From UBA4782 sp034429195 (GTDB lineage Bacteria; Chloroflexota; Anaerolineae; Anaerolineales; Anaerolineaceae), in assembly GCA_034429195.1 (NCBI GenBank), contig DAOUGQ010000018.1, forward strand, positions 1 to 64,000: a stretch of 64,000 bases of DNA. The letters run 5' to 3'. Positions 6,947-15,649 of this stretch are shown piece after piece. The position numbers were made by a program, and so were the translations under genes. The notes under the pieces were generated by a model, which did no database searches, was not told where the DNA came from, and worked only from the letters and a program-made list of their open reading frames with translations. The stretch's first letter is position 1; every line of letters begins with the position of its first letter.

Positions 6947-7453
6947 ATGGATCTATCCAATATTACCGAGCGTGATCTGGTACTTCTCGAACAAATTGAA
7001 CAGAATCCCGACATCAACCAGGCTTCGCTTGCCACCCAACTGGGTGTGGCAGTAGGCACGGTGAACTGGCATTTAAAGCGCCTGATCTCAAAGGGATATG
7101 TGAAAGTTCGCCGGTTAGAACGCAAGAAATTACGCTATATCATTACTCCCGAGGGCATTTCTCTGCGAGCCCGCCTGACAATGGATTATGTGCAAAATTC
7201 TTTCCGCATGTACCGCCTGGTACGTGAACGGATGAGCGAAGTGCTTCACCAGGTGCGGCAGGCTGGGTACCAGCAGGTGATCCTGAACGGGGATGGCGAA
7301 GTGGCAGATGTATGCCGGCTTACCTGCCTCGAACAGGAGATCGAGGTACTTCCCTCTGGAAATATCCCCGAGCTGATATTGGAAGGGTATAAGATCTTTA
7401 TCCGCTATCCGCAATCTGAATTAAAGAATAACTCCATAGAACAGGATGTCTGA
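6947..7453 (+). CDS. winged-helix (MarR-like) regulator of the glycan cluster
   Basis: Predicted cytoplasmic DNA-binding protein of 168 aa. Residues 1-70 form a winged helix: ERDLVLLEQIEQNPDINQASLATQLGVAVGTVNWHLKRLISKGYVKVR in two consecutive pieces reads as helix-turn-helix plus wing, similar to MarR-type regulators at the head of exopolysaccharide clusters. The C-terminal 90 residues are not recognised and could be a sensor or dimerisation part; GYQQVILNGDGEVADVCRLT resembles a Rossmann-like strand-loop. ATG 6947 fits the promoter best; TTG 6935 or GTG 6941 are in frame. The next gene starts 2 nt after the stop. Direct autoregulation is inferred from the palindrome upstream. Confidence 0.75.
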   Translation: MDLSNITERDLVLLEQIEQNPDINQASLATQLGVAVGTVNWHLKRLISKGYVKVRRLERKKLRYIITPEGISLRARLTMDYVQNSFRMYRLVRERMSEVLHQVRQAGYQQVILNGDGEVADVCRLTCLEQEIEVLPSGNIPELILEGYKIFIRYPQSELKNNSIEQDV

Positions 7454-7455
7454 AT

Positions 7456-8415
7456 ATGAGTGAAATCACGCCTAATGAATTTTGGAAAGATAAGAGAGTT
7501 TGCGTAACTGGAGGTGCCGGTTTTCTGGGCAGGAATGTTCAAAAAATACTGCGTGCTCATGGTGCAACGAATATCTATGTTCCCACCATCGAGGAATATG
7601 ACCTGGTCAAAGGGGAAGATATCGATCGCATGTACGATACCGCGAAACCGGATGTGGTGATCCATCTTGCTGCGCATGTGGGTGGAATTGGAGCCAACCG
7701 GTTGCGCCCAGCAGAATTCTTTTATGATAACCTGATGATGGGTGTACAGTTGATCCATAAAGCCTGGCAACGGGGTGTGGGTAAGTTTGTAGCGATCGGT
7801 ACTGTCTGTGCTTATCCAAAATTCACACCTGTGCCATTTAAAGAGGATGACATCTGGAATGGATATCCCGAAGAAACAAATGCCCCTTATGGGCTGGCAA
7901 AGAAGATGCTTTTGGTTCAATCACAGTCTTACCGCCAGCAGTATGGTTACAACAGTATTTTCCTGCTGCCGGTCAATCTGTATGGACCTGGTGATAATTT
8001 TGATCCCAGCAGCTCTCATGTGATCCCAGCGCTCATTCGCAAGTGCATCGAAGCTGAAGAACGAGGAGACAACGAGATCGAAGTATGGGGTGATGGCAGC
8101 CCAACACGCGAATTCCTTTATGTGGAAGATGCAGCTCGGGGTATTGTGATGGCTGCAGAAAGTTACAACGGTTCTGAACCAGTCAACCTGGGTTCAGGGT
8201 ATGAAATCTCGATCAAGGATCTGTCTGAAATGATCGCCCGGCTCACGGGTTTCCATGGAAAACTGGTCTGGGATCCGAGCAAACCCAATGGTCAACCACG
8301 GCGTGGATTGGATACAACCCGGGCAGAGAAATATTTCGGATTTAAAGCAGAGGTCAAATTTGAAGAGGGATTGCGGAATACCATCGAATGGTACCGTCAA
8401 AACCGAAAGGCGTGA
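7456..8415 (+). CDS. GDP-L-fucose synthase-like NAD(P)-dependent epimerase/reductase
   Basis: Extended SDR of 319 aa with the dinucleotide motif TGGAGFLG, the family marker HLAAHVGGIGAN, and a PYGLAKK catalytic Tyr-x3-Lys. These fit Fcl/WcaG, which epimerises and reduces GDP-4-keto-6-deoxymannose to GDP-L-fucose. The partner enzyme Gmd is encoded 49 kb away in this window (56703-57776), so the pathway from GDP-mannose is complete. A related GDP-sugar reductase is possible because the Ser of the catalytic triad lies in a variant GTVCAYPK segment. Starts 2 nt after the regulator. Confidence 0.78.
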   Translation: MSEITPNEFWKDKRVCVTGGAGFLGRNVQKILRAHGATNIYVPTIEEYDLVKGEDIDRMYDTAKPDVVIHLAAHVGGIGANRLRPAEFFYDNLMMGVQLIHKAWQRGVGKFVAIGTVCAYPKFTPVPFKEDDIWNGYPEETNAPYGLAKKMLLVQSQSYRQQYGYNSIFLLPVNLYGPGDNFDPSSSHVIPALIRKCIEAEERGDNEIEVWGDGSPTREFLYVEDAARGIVMAAESYNGSEPVNLGSGYEISIKDLSEMIARLTGFHGKLVWDPSKPNGQPRRGLDTTRAEKYFGFKAEVKFEEGLRNTIEWYRQNRKA

Positions 8416-8422
8416 TCACATC

Positions 8423-9277
8423 GTGAGCATCGAGACCGTTAAGTCCAAATCTGAACAGCAGATCACCATCATCCAGCCCGAAAAAGGGTGGAGCGCACTT
8501 AAAATGGGAGATCTCTGGCGTTATCGCGAGCTGATCTACTTCATGACCTGGCGTGACGTCAAAGTACGCTATAAGCAAACGCTTCTAGGCGCCAGTTGGG
8601 CGATCTTGCGCCCATTTTTAACGATGGTAGTCTTCAGCATCTTTTTTGGAAATCTAGCGAAAGTTCCATCCGATGGGATTCCTTACCCCATTTATACGTT
8701 TACGGCCCTGCTTCCCTGGGAATTGTTTGCTACTGCACTCAGCCAGGCAAGCCGTTCGTTGGTTCAGAATACCAATATGGTGACGAAAATTTATTTTCCC
8801 CGCATGATCCTGCCGATCTCTTCCATTCTAGCAGGCGTGGTGGATTTCTTAGTAGCTTTTCTGGTATTGATCGGGATGATGATCTTTTACAAGATCACGC
8901 CTACCGTCTATATCTGGACGTTACCTTTGTATCTGCTGTTGACGCTGGTCACCGCCCTGGGAGTGGGATTGTGGCTTTCTGCATTGAATGTTCTTTACCG
9001 TGATATCAACTACATCACACCATTCCTGACGCAGTTCTGGCTTTACATTACTCCCATTGCATATCCTGTCAGCATGATCCCTGAAAAATGGCGCCTGATC
9101 TATGCGCTCAATCCCATGTCGGGAGTTGTGGATGGGTTCAGGTGGGCATTGTTGGGGAACCAGCAATCTGCACCGGGACCTATGCTGATCGTATCCTCGG
9201 TCATTGCTGTGGTCGTTCTCATCAGCGGGTTGTTCTACTTCCGGCGTATGGAACGCCAGTTTGCGGATATGGTGTAG
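8423..9277 (+). CDS. polysaccharide ABC exporter, permease (Wzm/TagG type)
   Basis: Membrane part of an ABC-2 exporter that moves a finished lipid-linked glycan across the cytoplasmic membrane. The 284-aa protein has an N-terminal amphipathic region WRYRELIYFMTWRDVKVRYK, six predicted membrane segments, and the YPVSMIP/YALNPMSGVVDGFR pattern typical of Wzm and TagG. The GTG at 8423, 7 nt after the previous stop, is preferred because the longer frame would lie inside the preceding gene. The ATPase partner follows 2 nt downstream. This identifies an ABC-dependent rather than Wzx/Wzy route. Confidence 0.9.
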   Translation: MSIETVKSKSEQQITIIQPEKGWSALKMGDLWRYRELIYFMTWRDVKVRYKQTLLGASWAILRPFLTMVVFSIFFGNLAKVPSDGIPYPIYTFTALLPWELFATALSQASRSLVQNTNMVTKIYFPRMILPISSILAGVVDFLVAFLVLIGMMIFYKITPTVYIWTLPLYLLLTLVTALGVGLWLSALNVLYRDINYITPFLTQFWLYITPIAYPVSMIPEKWRLIYALNPMSGVVDGFRWALLGNQQSAPGPMLIVSSVIAVVVLISGLFYFRRMERQFADMV

Positions 9278-9279
9278 CC

Positions 9280-10545
9280 ATGAGCGATACCGTTATCCGT
9301 GTTGAAAACCTGGGAAAACGTTACCATATCGGTACTGCCGTTGCTGCTTATCAGACGTTGCGAGAAACGTTGGGAGGATCTTTCCAGAAGGTAAAAGAAA
9401 AGAAAACCCTCTCGGATACTGGGGATAATTATATCTGGGCTTTGCGGGATCTGAATTTTGAAGTGAAACAAGGGCAGGTGTTGGGTATCATAGGTCGTAA
9501 CGGTGCCGGAAAAAGCACCTTGTTGAAAATCCTTTCACGGGTTACGTATCCGACCGAAGGCATAGCTGAAATTCAAGGCAGAGTGGGTTCACTATTGGAA
9601 GTTGGCACTGGTTTTCATCCTGAATTGACTGGCAGAGAGAATATTTTTCTCAATGGTGCAATTTTAGGAATGAAACGTACCGAGATCGAAAAGAAATTTG
9701 ATGAGATTGTGGAATTCTCTGAAGTCGAGAAATTTATCGATACACCTGTAAAACGGTATTCTAGCGGGATGTATCTGAGGCTTGCTTTTGCAGTTGCCGC
9801 ACACCTGGAACCAGAGATACTGGTGGTGGATGAAGTATTGGCGGTGGGTGATGCGGAATTCCAGCGAAAATGCCTGGGAAAGATGAGCAATGTAGCTCAA
9901 CAGGGGCGCACCGTGCTTTTTGTCAGTCATAACATGTCCGCAGTACTGCGATTGACCCAAGAAAGCCTGGTGATCGAAAAAGGCAGACTGGCTTTACGTG
10001 CGCCGACTGCTGAAGCAGTAGATTATTATCTTTCACGTGGGTATTCACTGGAAGGTCAGCGCATCTGGCAACCGGATGAAATCCCTGAAGATGCAGCACC
10101 ATTCCAACCAGTTTCGCTCAAAGTGCTCAATACAGCAGGTATTATTGTAGACACAGTACGTTCTATTGAGCCGGCCATTGTTGAAATGGAATACATGTTA
10201 CATGCGCCAGTTACCGGGTTAAGAGTTGGGATGTACCTGATCAGTTCGAGAGGTGAGTTCGTCTTTACCAGCTTCGATACAGATGACCCCGGTTTGTTCG
10301 AGAAGTTTTCTACGCGCCAGCCTGGCAGATACATCAGCCGGTGTGTCATCCCTGCTGATACACTGAATGAAGGGCGCTATATCATTGGTATAAATGCCAG
10401 CTCATATAAAATAAAAAGGTATTTTCAGGATGAGCAGGCATTAACATTCAACGTGGATGCAGCTGGTGCGCCAGGCATGCAATGGCCTGAACCCCGTCTG
10501 GGTTCCTACCGACCACGGTTAGATTGGGAAATCAAAAGGGTATAA
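9280..10545 (+). CDS. polysaccharide ABC exporter, ATPase with carbohydrate-binding C-terminus (Wzt type)
   Basis: ATPase subunit of the glycan exporter, 421 aa. Residues 1-250 form the ABC domain: Walker A GRNGAGKST, the signature SSGMYLRLAFAVA, and Walker B LVVDEVLAVGDAEFQ. Residues from about 270 to 421 match the extra beta-sandwich domain of Wzt, which in characterised O8/O9a-type systems binds the terminal modification of the chain before export. The cluster contains three methyltransferases that could make such a cap. ATG at 9280 with the previous stop 2 nt upstream. Confidence 0.88.
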   Translation: MSDTVIRVENLGKRYHIGTAVAAYQTLRETLGGSFQKVKEKKTLSDTGDNYIWALRDLNFEVKQGQVLGIIGRNGAGKSTLLKILSRVTYPTEGIAEIQGRVGSLLEVGTGFHPELTGRENIFLNGAILGMKRTEIEKKFDEIVEFSEVEKFIDTPVKRYSSGMYLRLAFAVAAHLEPEILVVDEVLAVGDAEFQRKCLGKMSNVAQQGRTVLFVSHNMSAVLRLTQESLVIEKGRLALRAPTAEAVDYYLSRGYSLEGQRIWQPDEIPEDAAPFQPVSLKVLNTAGIIVDTVRSIEPAIVEMEYMLHAPVTGLRVGMYLISSRGEFVFTSFDTDDPGLFEKFSTRQPGRYISRCVIPADTLNEGRYIIGINASSYKIKRYFQDEQALTFNVDAAGAPGMQWPEPRLGSYRPRLDWEIKRV

Positions 10546-10548
10546 ATT

Positions 10549-12204
10549 ATGCCTTCGAAGAGCAAAGACATCATCAAAGAAGTACTGGGACAGATCCCCT
10601 TTTCTGCGGAATTATATTGGCTGATCCGTCAGCGTAATAAACCGTTCAATAGTCATTTTTCTTTAAAATCGCTGGAAACAAGAATTCCAGAATTGATCCA
10701 AGAGACTTCGAAGTATCAGGCGAAAGCACCTGAGGGAAAACGAGTTTTTATCTTTACTTCGTTACATTACTGGATAGAGCATGCAGCTCTGATGGGTATG
10801 GCTTTGGCTGCCCAGGGGCACAAAGTCACCTTTGCCTACCTTCCATATGCTGAGTGGCAAACCCCGATTAATAAATTCGATCTACGCCGCCAGGATATCT
10901 ACGCTTCAAGAATATTGAAGCAATTGGAACCTGTGATGAAGGTAGTATCGTTGATGAAAGTCAATGGGATCGAGGTTTCTTTACCACAGGCAGTGCAAAA
11001 CGCAATCACTCAGGTCACAGAGTATGATACGCAATACACCTTACAGGTAGAAGAAGTTGACCCGAAAAACGAGACTTACCAGCTTCGTTTCCGTCGTAAT
11101 CAGGCAGCTGCAAAAGCGGTATACCGTTATCTGACAGATAATAAATTCGATGCTGTAATCGTACCGAATGGCACTATCCAGGAAATGGGAGTTGTATATC
11201 GAGTTGCCAGATTTTTAAAGATTCCGGTAACCACGTATGAATTTGGTGATCAACGTCAGACCATCTGGCTGGCACAAAACAGTGAGATCATGCGACAGGA
11301 TACCGACGCCATGTGGAAAGCCTGCAGTCATATCCCTCTACAAGATAAAGAAAAAACTGAGATTCACAATCTCTTCAAAGCTCGCCAAAAGGCAGACTTG
11401 TATGGGAATTTTGCCCGTCGCTGGCAAAAAACACCCACAGTTGGAAGCCAAAAAATCCAGAAAACCCTGGGGTTGGATGATCGACCTGTGGTACTTCTCC
11501 CCACCAATGTTCTGGGAGATAGTTTGACATTGGGGAGGAATATTTTCTCAAAATCTATGACTGAATGGATCAGCCGGACAGTGCAATATTTTGCGGGCAG
11601 AGATGATGCCCAATTAATCATTCGTGTTCACCCTGGAGAAGTCTTGACCCATGGTCTGGCGATGGCAGATGTAGTGAAAGATGTGCTGCCTGTGTTACCT
11701 GAGCATATTCGTCTGATTAAACCACAAGACACAACCAACACTTATGACCTGATCGAGATTGCGGATCTAGGCCTCGTTTATACGACCACGGTGGGGTTGG
11801 AAATGGCAATGACCGGCGTGCCAGTGATTGTCAGCGGATATACCCATTATCGGAACCGTGGTTTTACTCAGGATCCGGAAAGTTGGGTGGATTACTATAA
11901 GACCCTGGGGAAAATGCTTGAAAACCCTGAAACCTTTAAAATGACTCCTGAAATGGTGGATACTGCCTGGCAATATGCATATCGTTTCTTCTTTGATTTT
12001 GCCCGTCCCTATCCCTGGCACCTTGTGCGCGTATGGGAAGATTTCCAACAGCGTCCATTCAATCAGGTTTTTAGCCAAAGGGGACGGACACAATATCAGG
12101 ACACTTTTGATTTCCTGATTGGAAAACCAATAGACTGGGAGAAAATATTTTCACCAGAAGTACCTGTCAAATCTGTTCAAACTACCAAGGAAGCACTGGC
12201 ATAA
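10549..12204 (+). CDS. GT-B-type glycan transferase, capsule-synthesis-like
   Basis: Predicted cytoplasmic sugar or polyol-phosphate transferase, 551 aa. The first half has a Rossmann-like N-lobe (RVFIFTSLHYWIEHAALMGMA); the second has the late GT-B signature LIIRVHPGE followed by a conserved acidic/threonine segment IADLGLVYTTTVGLEMAM, where a Thr/Ser-rich loop and Glu bind the donor phosphate in capsule-type and CDP-glycerol-type transferases. Two distant relatives lie in the same cluster (20565 and 31041). Acceptor and donor cannot be predicted. It begins 3 nt after the Wzt stop. Confidence 0.6.
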   Translation: MPSKSKDIIKEVLGQIPFSAELYWLIRQRNKPFNSHFSLKSLETRIPELIQETSKYQAKAPEGKRVFIFTSLHYWIEHAALMGMALAAQGHKVTFAYLPYAEWQTPINKFDLRRQDIYASRILKQLEPVMKVVSLMKVNGIEVSLPQAVQNAITQVTEYDTQYTLQVEEVDPKNETYQLRFRRNQAAAKAVYRYLTDNKFDAVIVPNGTIQEMGVVYRVARFLKIPVTTYEFGDQRQTIWLAQNSEIMRQDTDAMWKACSHIPLQDKEKTEIHNLFKARQKADLYGNFARRWQKTPTVGSQKIQKTLGLDDRPVVLLPTNVLGDSLTLGRNIFSKSMTEWISRTVQYFAGRDDAQLIIRVHPGEVLTHGLAMADVVKDVLPVLPEHIRLIKPQDTTNTYDLIEIADLGLVYTTTVGLEMAMTGVPVIVSGYTHYRNRGFTQDPESWVDYYKTLGKMLENPETFKMTPEMVDTAWQYAYRFFFDFARPYPWHLVRVWEDFQQRPFNQVFSQRGRTQYQDTFDFLIGKPIDWEKIFSPEVPVKSVQTTKEALA

Positions 12205-12217
12205 GGATGATCTGAAG

Positions 12218-13081
12218 ATGAGCGACCAGGAAATTCCTAACCAGGTGCGTCAGTTCTACAATCAAATTGGTTGGACCATGCAGAGCGATGGTTTCTATCA
12301 GAATGCCCGATATGAAGACCTGCGTCCTGTTTCGGCAGAGTATATTCATCGTTGTCATTTACGGGTAAACAGGCATTTGCCTGCTAAGGGGAAATATTTG
12401 CTGGATGCGGGTTGCGGTCCTATCCAATACCCCGAATATTTGACCTATTCTCAGAATTACCAATATCGGGTATGTGCAGATATTTCGATTGTGGCTTTAA
12501 AGGAAGCTCGCAAACGGATTGGAGAGCATGGTTTGTTTGTGGTGGCTGATGTGTCGCAATTGCCATTCCGTGACGATTGTGTGGATGGGGCAGTTACGTT
12601 GCATACTTTTCACCATCTACCTTTAGAAGCACAAGTGAAAGCCTATCATGAGATTCATCGAATGATCAAACCGGGGGCAACAGCTGTGGTTGTTAATGGA
12701 TGGACTGATCCATTCTTGATGCGCATTTCTATGTGGATGGTAAAACTAGTGGAAAAATGGGGGAAGCGAGTTGCTCAAGAAAGAGGAAACGCAACAGAAG
12801 AAGTGAATACCTCAGGCTCTGAAAAGAAAACCGCAAAGGGTACATTTATTGCGAAATTGACTCCACGCTGGTTAAAAGAAAAGATTGGAGAGAAAATTCC
12901 TTATCACATCTATTGCTGGCGTAGTGTAAATGTGCGTTTTCTCAGAGCATTCATTCATGAAAAAACAGCAGGAAAATTATTTCTCAAAGTTCTATACTGG
13001 AAAGAAGAGATTTTACCCGGTTTCTTTGGAAAAGTTGGTCAGTATCCTTTGATCGTGATCTCCAAGGAGCATAAATCATGA
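12218..13081 (+). CDS. class I SAM-dependent methyltransferase
   Basis: A 287-aa cytoplasmic methyltransferase with motif I LLDAGCGPIQYPEYL, acidic residue in VCADIS, motif II RDDCVDGAVTLHTFHHL and motif III around MIKPGATAVVV (Methyltransf_11 type). The C-terminal 100 residues are basic and unrecognised. In this context it may methylate a sugar or a chain end. It ends by overlapping the next start by 4 nt (ATGA). Confidence 0.8.
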   Translation: MSDQEIPNQVRQFYNQIGWTMQSDGFYQNARYEDLRPVSAEYIHRCHLRVNRHLPAKGKYLLDAGCGPIQYPEYLTYSQNYQYRVCADISIVALKEARKRIGEHGLFVVADVSQLPFRDDCVDGAVTLHTFHHLPLEAQVKAYHEIHRMIKPGATAVVVNGWTDPFLMRISMWMVKLVEKWGKRVAQERGNATEEVNTSGSEKKTAKGTFIAKLTPRWLKEKIGEKIPYHIYCWRSVNVRFLRAFIHEKTAGKLFLKVLYWKEEILPGFFGKVGQYPLIVISKEHKS

Positions 13082-13683
13082 AAAAGGTAGCTGAAATTCA
13101 ACCACTTGAATTGGAAAAATTGATCACCAAGCCACTCACGAAGGAAACCTGGCAGGCATTTGAAACTCTATTCGGTAAAAATGGTGCCTGTGGTGGATGC
13201 TGGTGCATGTATTGGCATCTCAAACATTCCGATTTTTACAATCAGCATGGAGATGCAACGCACGAATTAATGCGGCAGAGAGTCGAGCGGGGTGAGATCC
13301 CTGGTTTGCTGGCGTTTAACGGAGAAAAAGCGATTGGTTGGGTTGCGATAGAACCCCGCTCGGCATACCAGGTACTGGCTCGTTCTCGCACACTGGCTCC
13401 GGTGGATGATCTTCCTGTCTGGTCAATCACCTGCTTCTTCATTGACAGGCATTATCGCAAACAGGGATTGAATAGCTGGCTGATCAAGCAGGCGGCTGAT
13501 TATGCTTTTTCACAAGGAGCTCCCGCTGTGGAAAGTTATCCATCGTTATTCAAGGATGGAAAGACTTCTGATACTTTTTATTTCACAGGGAAAGTAACTA
13601 CTTTTAAGAAATTGGGATTCAAAGAAGTTGCTCACCCTTCAACATCAAGAGCAATTATGCGATTATTCAAATTGGAGGATTGA
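13078..13683 (+). CDS. GNAT-family N-acetyltransferase
   Basis: Predicted acyl-CoA-dependent acetyltransferase of 201 aa. The acetyl-CoA loop region is WSITCFFIDRHYRKQGLNSWLIKQA (quoted in part: RHYRKQGL), and the N-terminal CGGCWCMYW motif marks a GNAT subfamily that is usually annotated only by fold. Placed immediately before a PseB-like dehydratase, it could acetylate an amino sugar as PseH does, but it does not resemble PseH closely. Overlaps both neighbours or touches them (ATGA with the gene before, 1 nt before the next). Confidence 0.7.
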   Translation: MKKVAEIQPLELEKLITKPLTKETWQAFETLFGKNGACGGCWCMYWHLKHSDFYNQHGDATHELMRQRVERGEIPGLLAFNGEKAIGWVAIEPRSAYQVLARSRTLAPVDDLPVWSITCFFIDRHYRKQGLNSWLIKQAADYAFSQGAPAVESYPSLFKDGKTSDTFYFTGKVTTFKKLGFKEVAHPSTSRAIMRLFKLED

Positions 13684-13684
13684 C

Positions 13685-14692
13685 ATGTACTGGAAAGACA
13701 AAGTAATTCTGGTTACCGGTGGTACGGGTTCGTTTGGTAAGAAATTTATTGATCTCATTCTCAGAGAATATGAGCCAGCCAAAGTGATTGTATTCAGTCG
13801 AGATGAGCTGAAACAACATGAGATGCGTGTGGCTGGCTTTACCCATCCAAATCTGCGATATTTTATTGGCGATATCCGCGATCGTGACCGCCTTCGACGT
13901 GCACTCAACGGTGTGAATATAGTTGTGCATGCAGCAGCCCTGAAGCAGGTACCTGCTTGTGAATACAACCCGATGGAAGCGATCAAGACAAATATATTGG
14001 GAAGTAGCAATGTGATTGAAGCATCGCTAGATGCTGGTGTGGAGAAAGTGATCGCACTGAGCACCGATAAAGCAGTCAATCCAGTCAACCTGTATGGTGC
14101 AACCAAACTGGCAGCTGAAAAACTGTTCGTACAAAGTAATTATTATGCTGGCGGTACCCAGACGCGTTTTTCCTGTGTAAGGTATGGAAATGTGGTTGGC
14201 TCACGAGGAAGTGTGGTACCCGTTTTTCTCAAACAGCGACAGACTGGTAAAGTGACCATCACAGATGACCGCATGACCCGTTTTTGGATCTCACTGGAGC
14301 AGGGTGTACGATTTGTTATCCGATGTGTTGAGCAGATGCAGGGTGGTGAGGTCTTCGTGCCGAAAATCCCCAGTATGCGCGTATCTGATCTGGCGAGAAC
14401 CATTGCCCCCGACGCTAAAGTTGAAGTTATTGGAATTCGGCCAGGTGAAAAATTGCACGAAGTCCTCATTTCAGATGATGAAGCACGCACCACGATCGAA
14501 TTGTCTGATATGTTTGTTGTGCAACCTCCCGAAGCGCCCTGGTTTGGTCATGCCTGGGAAAAACAGGGGAAAATTTTGCCGGATGGTTTCCGTTATGCCA
14601 GTGATACCAACCCGAACTGGATGACGCTGGAGCAGATCCAGGCGATGATCGCACCATTTGAAGAGGCAATCAACCAGGGAAAGGAAGTATGA
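13685..14692 (+). CDS. UDP-N-acetylglucosamine 4,6-dehydratase (PseB/FlaA1/CapE type)
   Basis: Extended SDR of 335 aa. It has TGGTGSFG, the signature HAAALKQVP, and the YGATKLAAEKL catalytic segment in which Tyr-x3-Lys is retained and Asp/Lys replace the usual Ser/Thr pair (STDKAVNP). These mark inverting 4,6-dehydratases that convert UDP-GlcNAc into a 4-keto-6-deoxy-L-hexose. Start at ATG 13685 is fixed by GGAGG 6 nt upstream. It overlaps the RmlD-type reductase by 4 nt; that pair resembles UDP-L-rhamnosamine/quinovosamine routes more than pseudaminic acid, because no aminotransferase follows. Confidence 0.88.
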   Translation: MYWKDKVILVTGGTGSFGKKFIDLILREYEPAKVIVFSRDELKQHEMRVAGFTHPNLRYFIGDIRDRDRLRRALNGVNIVVHAAALKQVPACEYNPMEAIKTNILGSSNVIEASLDAGVEKVIALSTDKAVNPVNLYGATKLAAEKLFVQSNYYAGGTQTRFSCVRYGNVVGSRGSVVPVFLKQRQTGKVTITDDRMTRFWISLEQGVRFVIRCVEQMQGGEVFVPKIPSMRVSDLARTIAPDAKVEVIGIRPGEKLHEVLISDDEARTTIELSDMFVVQPPEAPWFGHAWEKQGKILPDGFRYASDTNPNWMTLEQIQAMIAPFEEAINQGKEV

Positions 14693-15609
14693 CCCGAATT
14701 TTGGTTACAGGTGCCAGTGGGTTATTAGGTTTCCACTTTGCCTGGCAAGCATCTCAAAAGGCAGAGGTGATTGGAATTACCCATTCCCAAGAGTTGGTTA
14801 ATACCCCGTTCCAGAGTGTAAAGATGGATCTCAGCCAACCTGGAATGGGAGAAAAGATCATAACCCAATATAAACCTGATGTACTGGTACATTGTGCTGC
14901 ACTGGCAAACGTTGACGCCTGTGACCTACAGCCGGAACTGGCTGATAGAATGAATGCTGCGCTGCCAGGTGAACTGGCTGAGTCTGCTGAAAAAAATAGT
15001 GTTCGTATGGTACATATTTCCACGGATGCCATTTTTGATGGAAACAAGGGAAATTATCGTGAAGATGATGAACCCAATCCGTTAAGCACTTATGCTCGCA
15101 CAAAACTAAAAGGTGAGCAAGCTGTTTTACAGACCTGCCCCGATGCCATTGTTGCCAGGGTGAATTTCTTTGGTTGGAGTATGAGTGGCAAGCGCAGCCT
15201 GGCGGAATGGTTTATTTCCAACCTTGCTGCCGGTAGGGTTGTGAATGGGTTTACCGATATATTCTTTTGTCCGCTTGAAGTGTCGCAATTATGTGAATTC
15301 CTGCAGATGATGCTGGAAAAGGATTTAAAAGGTCTATTCCATGTGGTCAGCAGTGAATCCATCAGTAAATATGCTTTTGGTGTAAAACTGGCAGAGGCAT
15401 TTGGTTTTGAAAGCAAATTGATCAAGCCTGTTTCCTGGAAGGAAGGTGGGCTTCTGGCAGCCCGTTCACCATTGCTTACTCTGGATACAGACAAGCTGAC
15501 GAAAGCATTGGGGATTATTATGCCAGGCATTCAAGAAGGAATAAACCGGTTTCATCAGCAATATGAAACCCTGTGGCCATTGAAAATGAGGAAAACCCTG
15601 ACTGCTTGA
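14689..15609 (+). CDS. RmlD-type NAD(P)-dependent sugar reductase
   Basis: SDR of 306 aa with N-terminal TGASGLLG, HCAALANVDACDLQPELA, and the pair STDAIFDG / YARTKLKGE (Ser/Thr, Tyr, Lys). This is the pattern of dTDP-4-dehydrorhamnose reductase. No RmlA, RmlB or RmlC gene is in the window, and the gene is coupled to the UDP-HexNAc 4,6-dehydratase by an ATGA overlap, so it more likely reduces that enzyme's UDP-4-keto-6-deoxy-HexNAc product. Confidence 0.82.
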   Translation: MTRILVTGASGLLGFHFAWQASQKAEVIGITHSQELVNTPFQSVKMDLSQPGMGEKIITQYKPDVLVHCAALANVDACDLQPELADRMNAALPGELAESAEKNSVRMVHISTDAIFDGNKGNYREDDEPNPLSTYARTKLKGEQAVLQTCPDAIVARVNFFGWSMSGKRSLAEWFISNLAAGRVVNGFTDIFFCPLEVSQLCEFLQMMLEKDLKGLFHVVSSESISKYAFGVKLAEAFGFESKLIKPVSWKEGGLLAARSPLLTLDTDKLTKALGIIMPGIQEGINRFHQQYETLWPLKMRKTLTA

Positions 15610-15649
15610 GTATTTTATTTACCACCTTGTATTAAAATGGAGGAATAAA

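Noticed and set aside
8255..8422. N-terminal extension of the Wzm permease
   Set aside because: The extra 56 codons lie within the preceding gene and lack membrane features; GTG 8423 directly follows that gene's stop.
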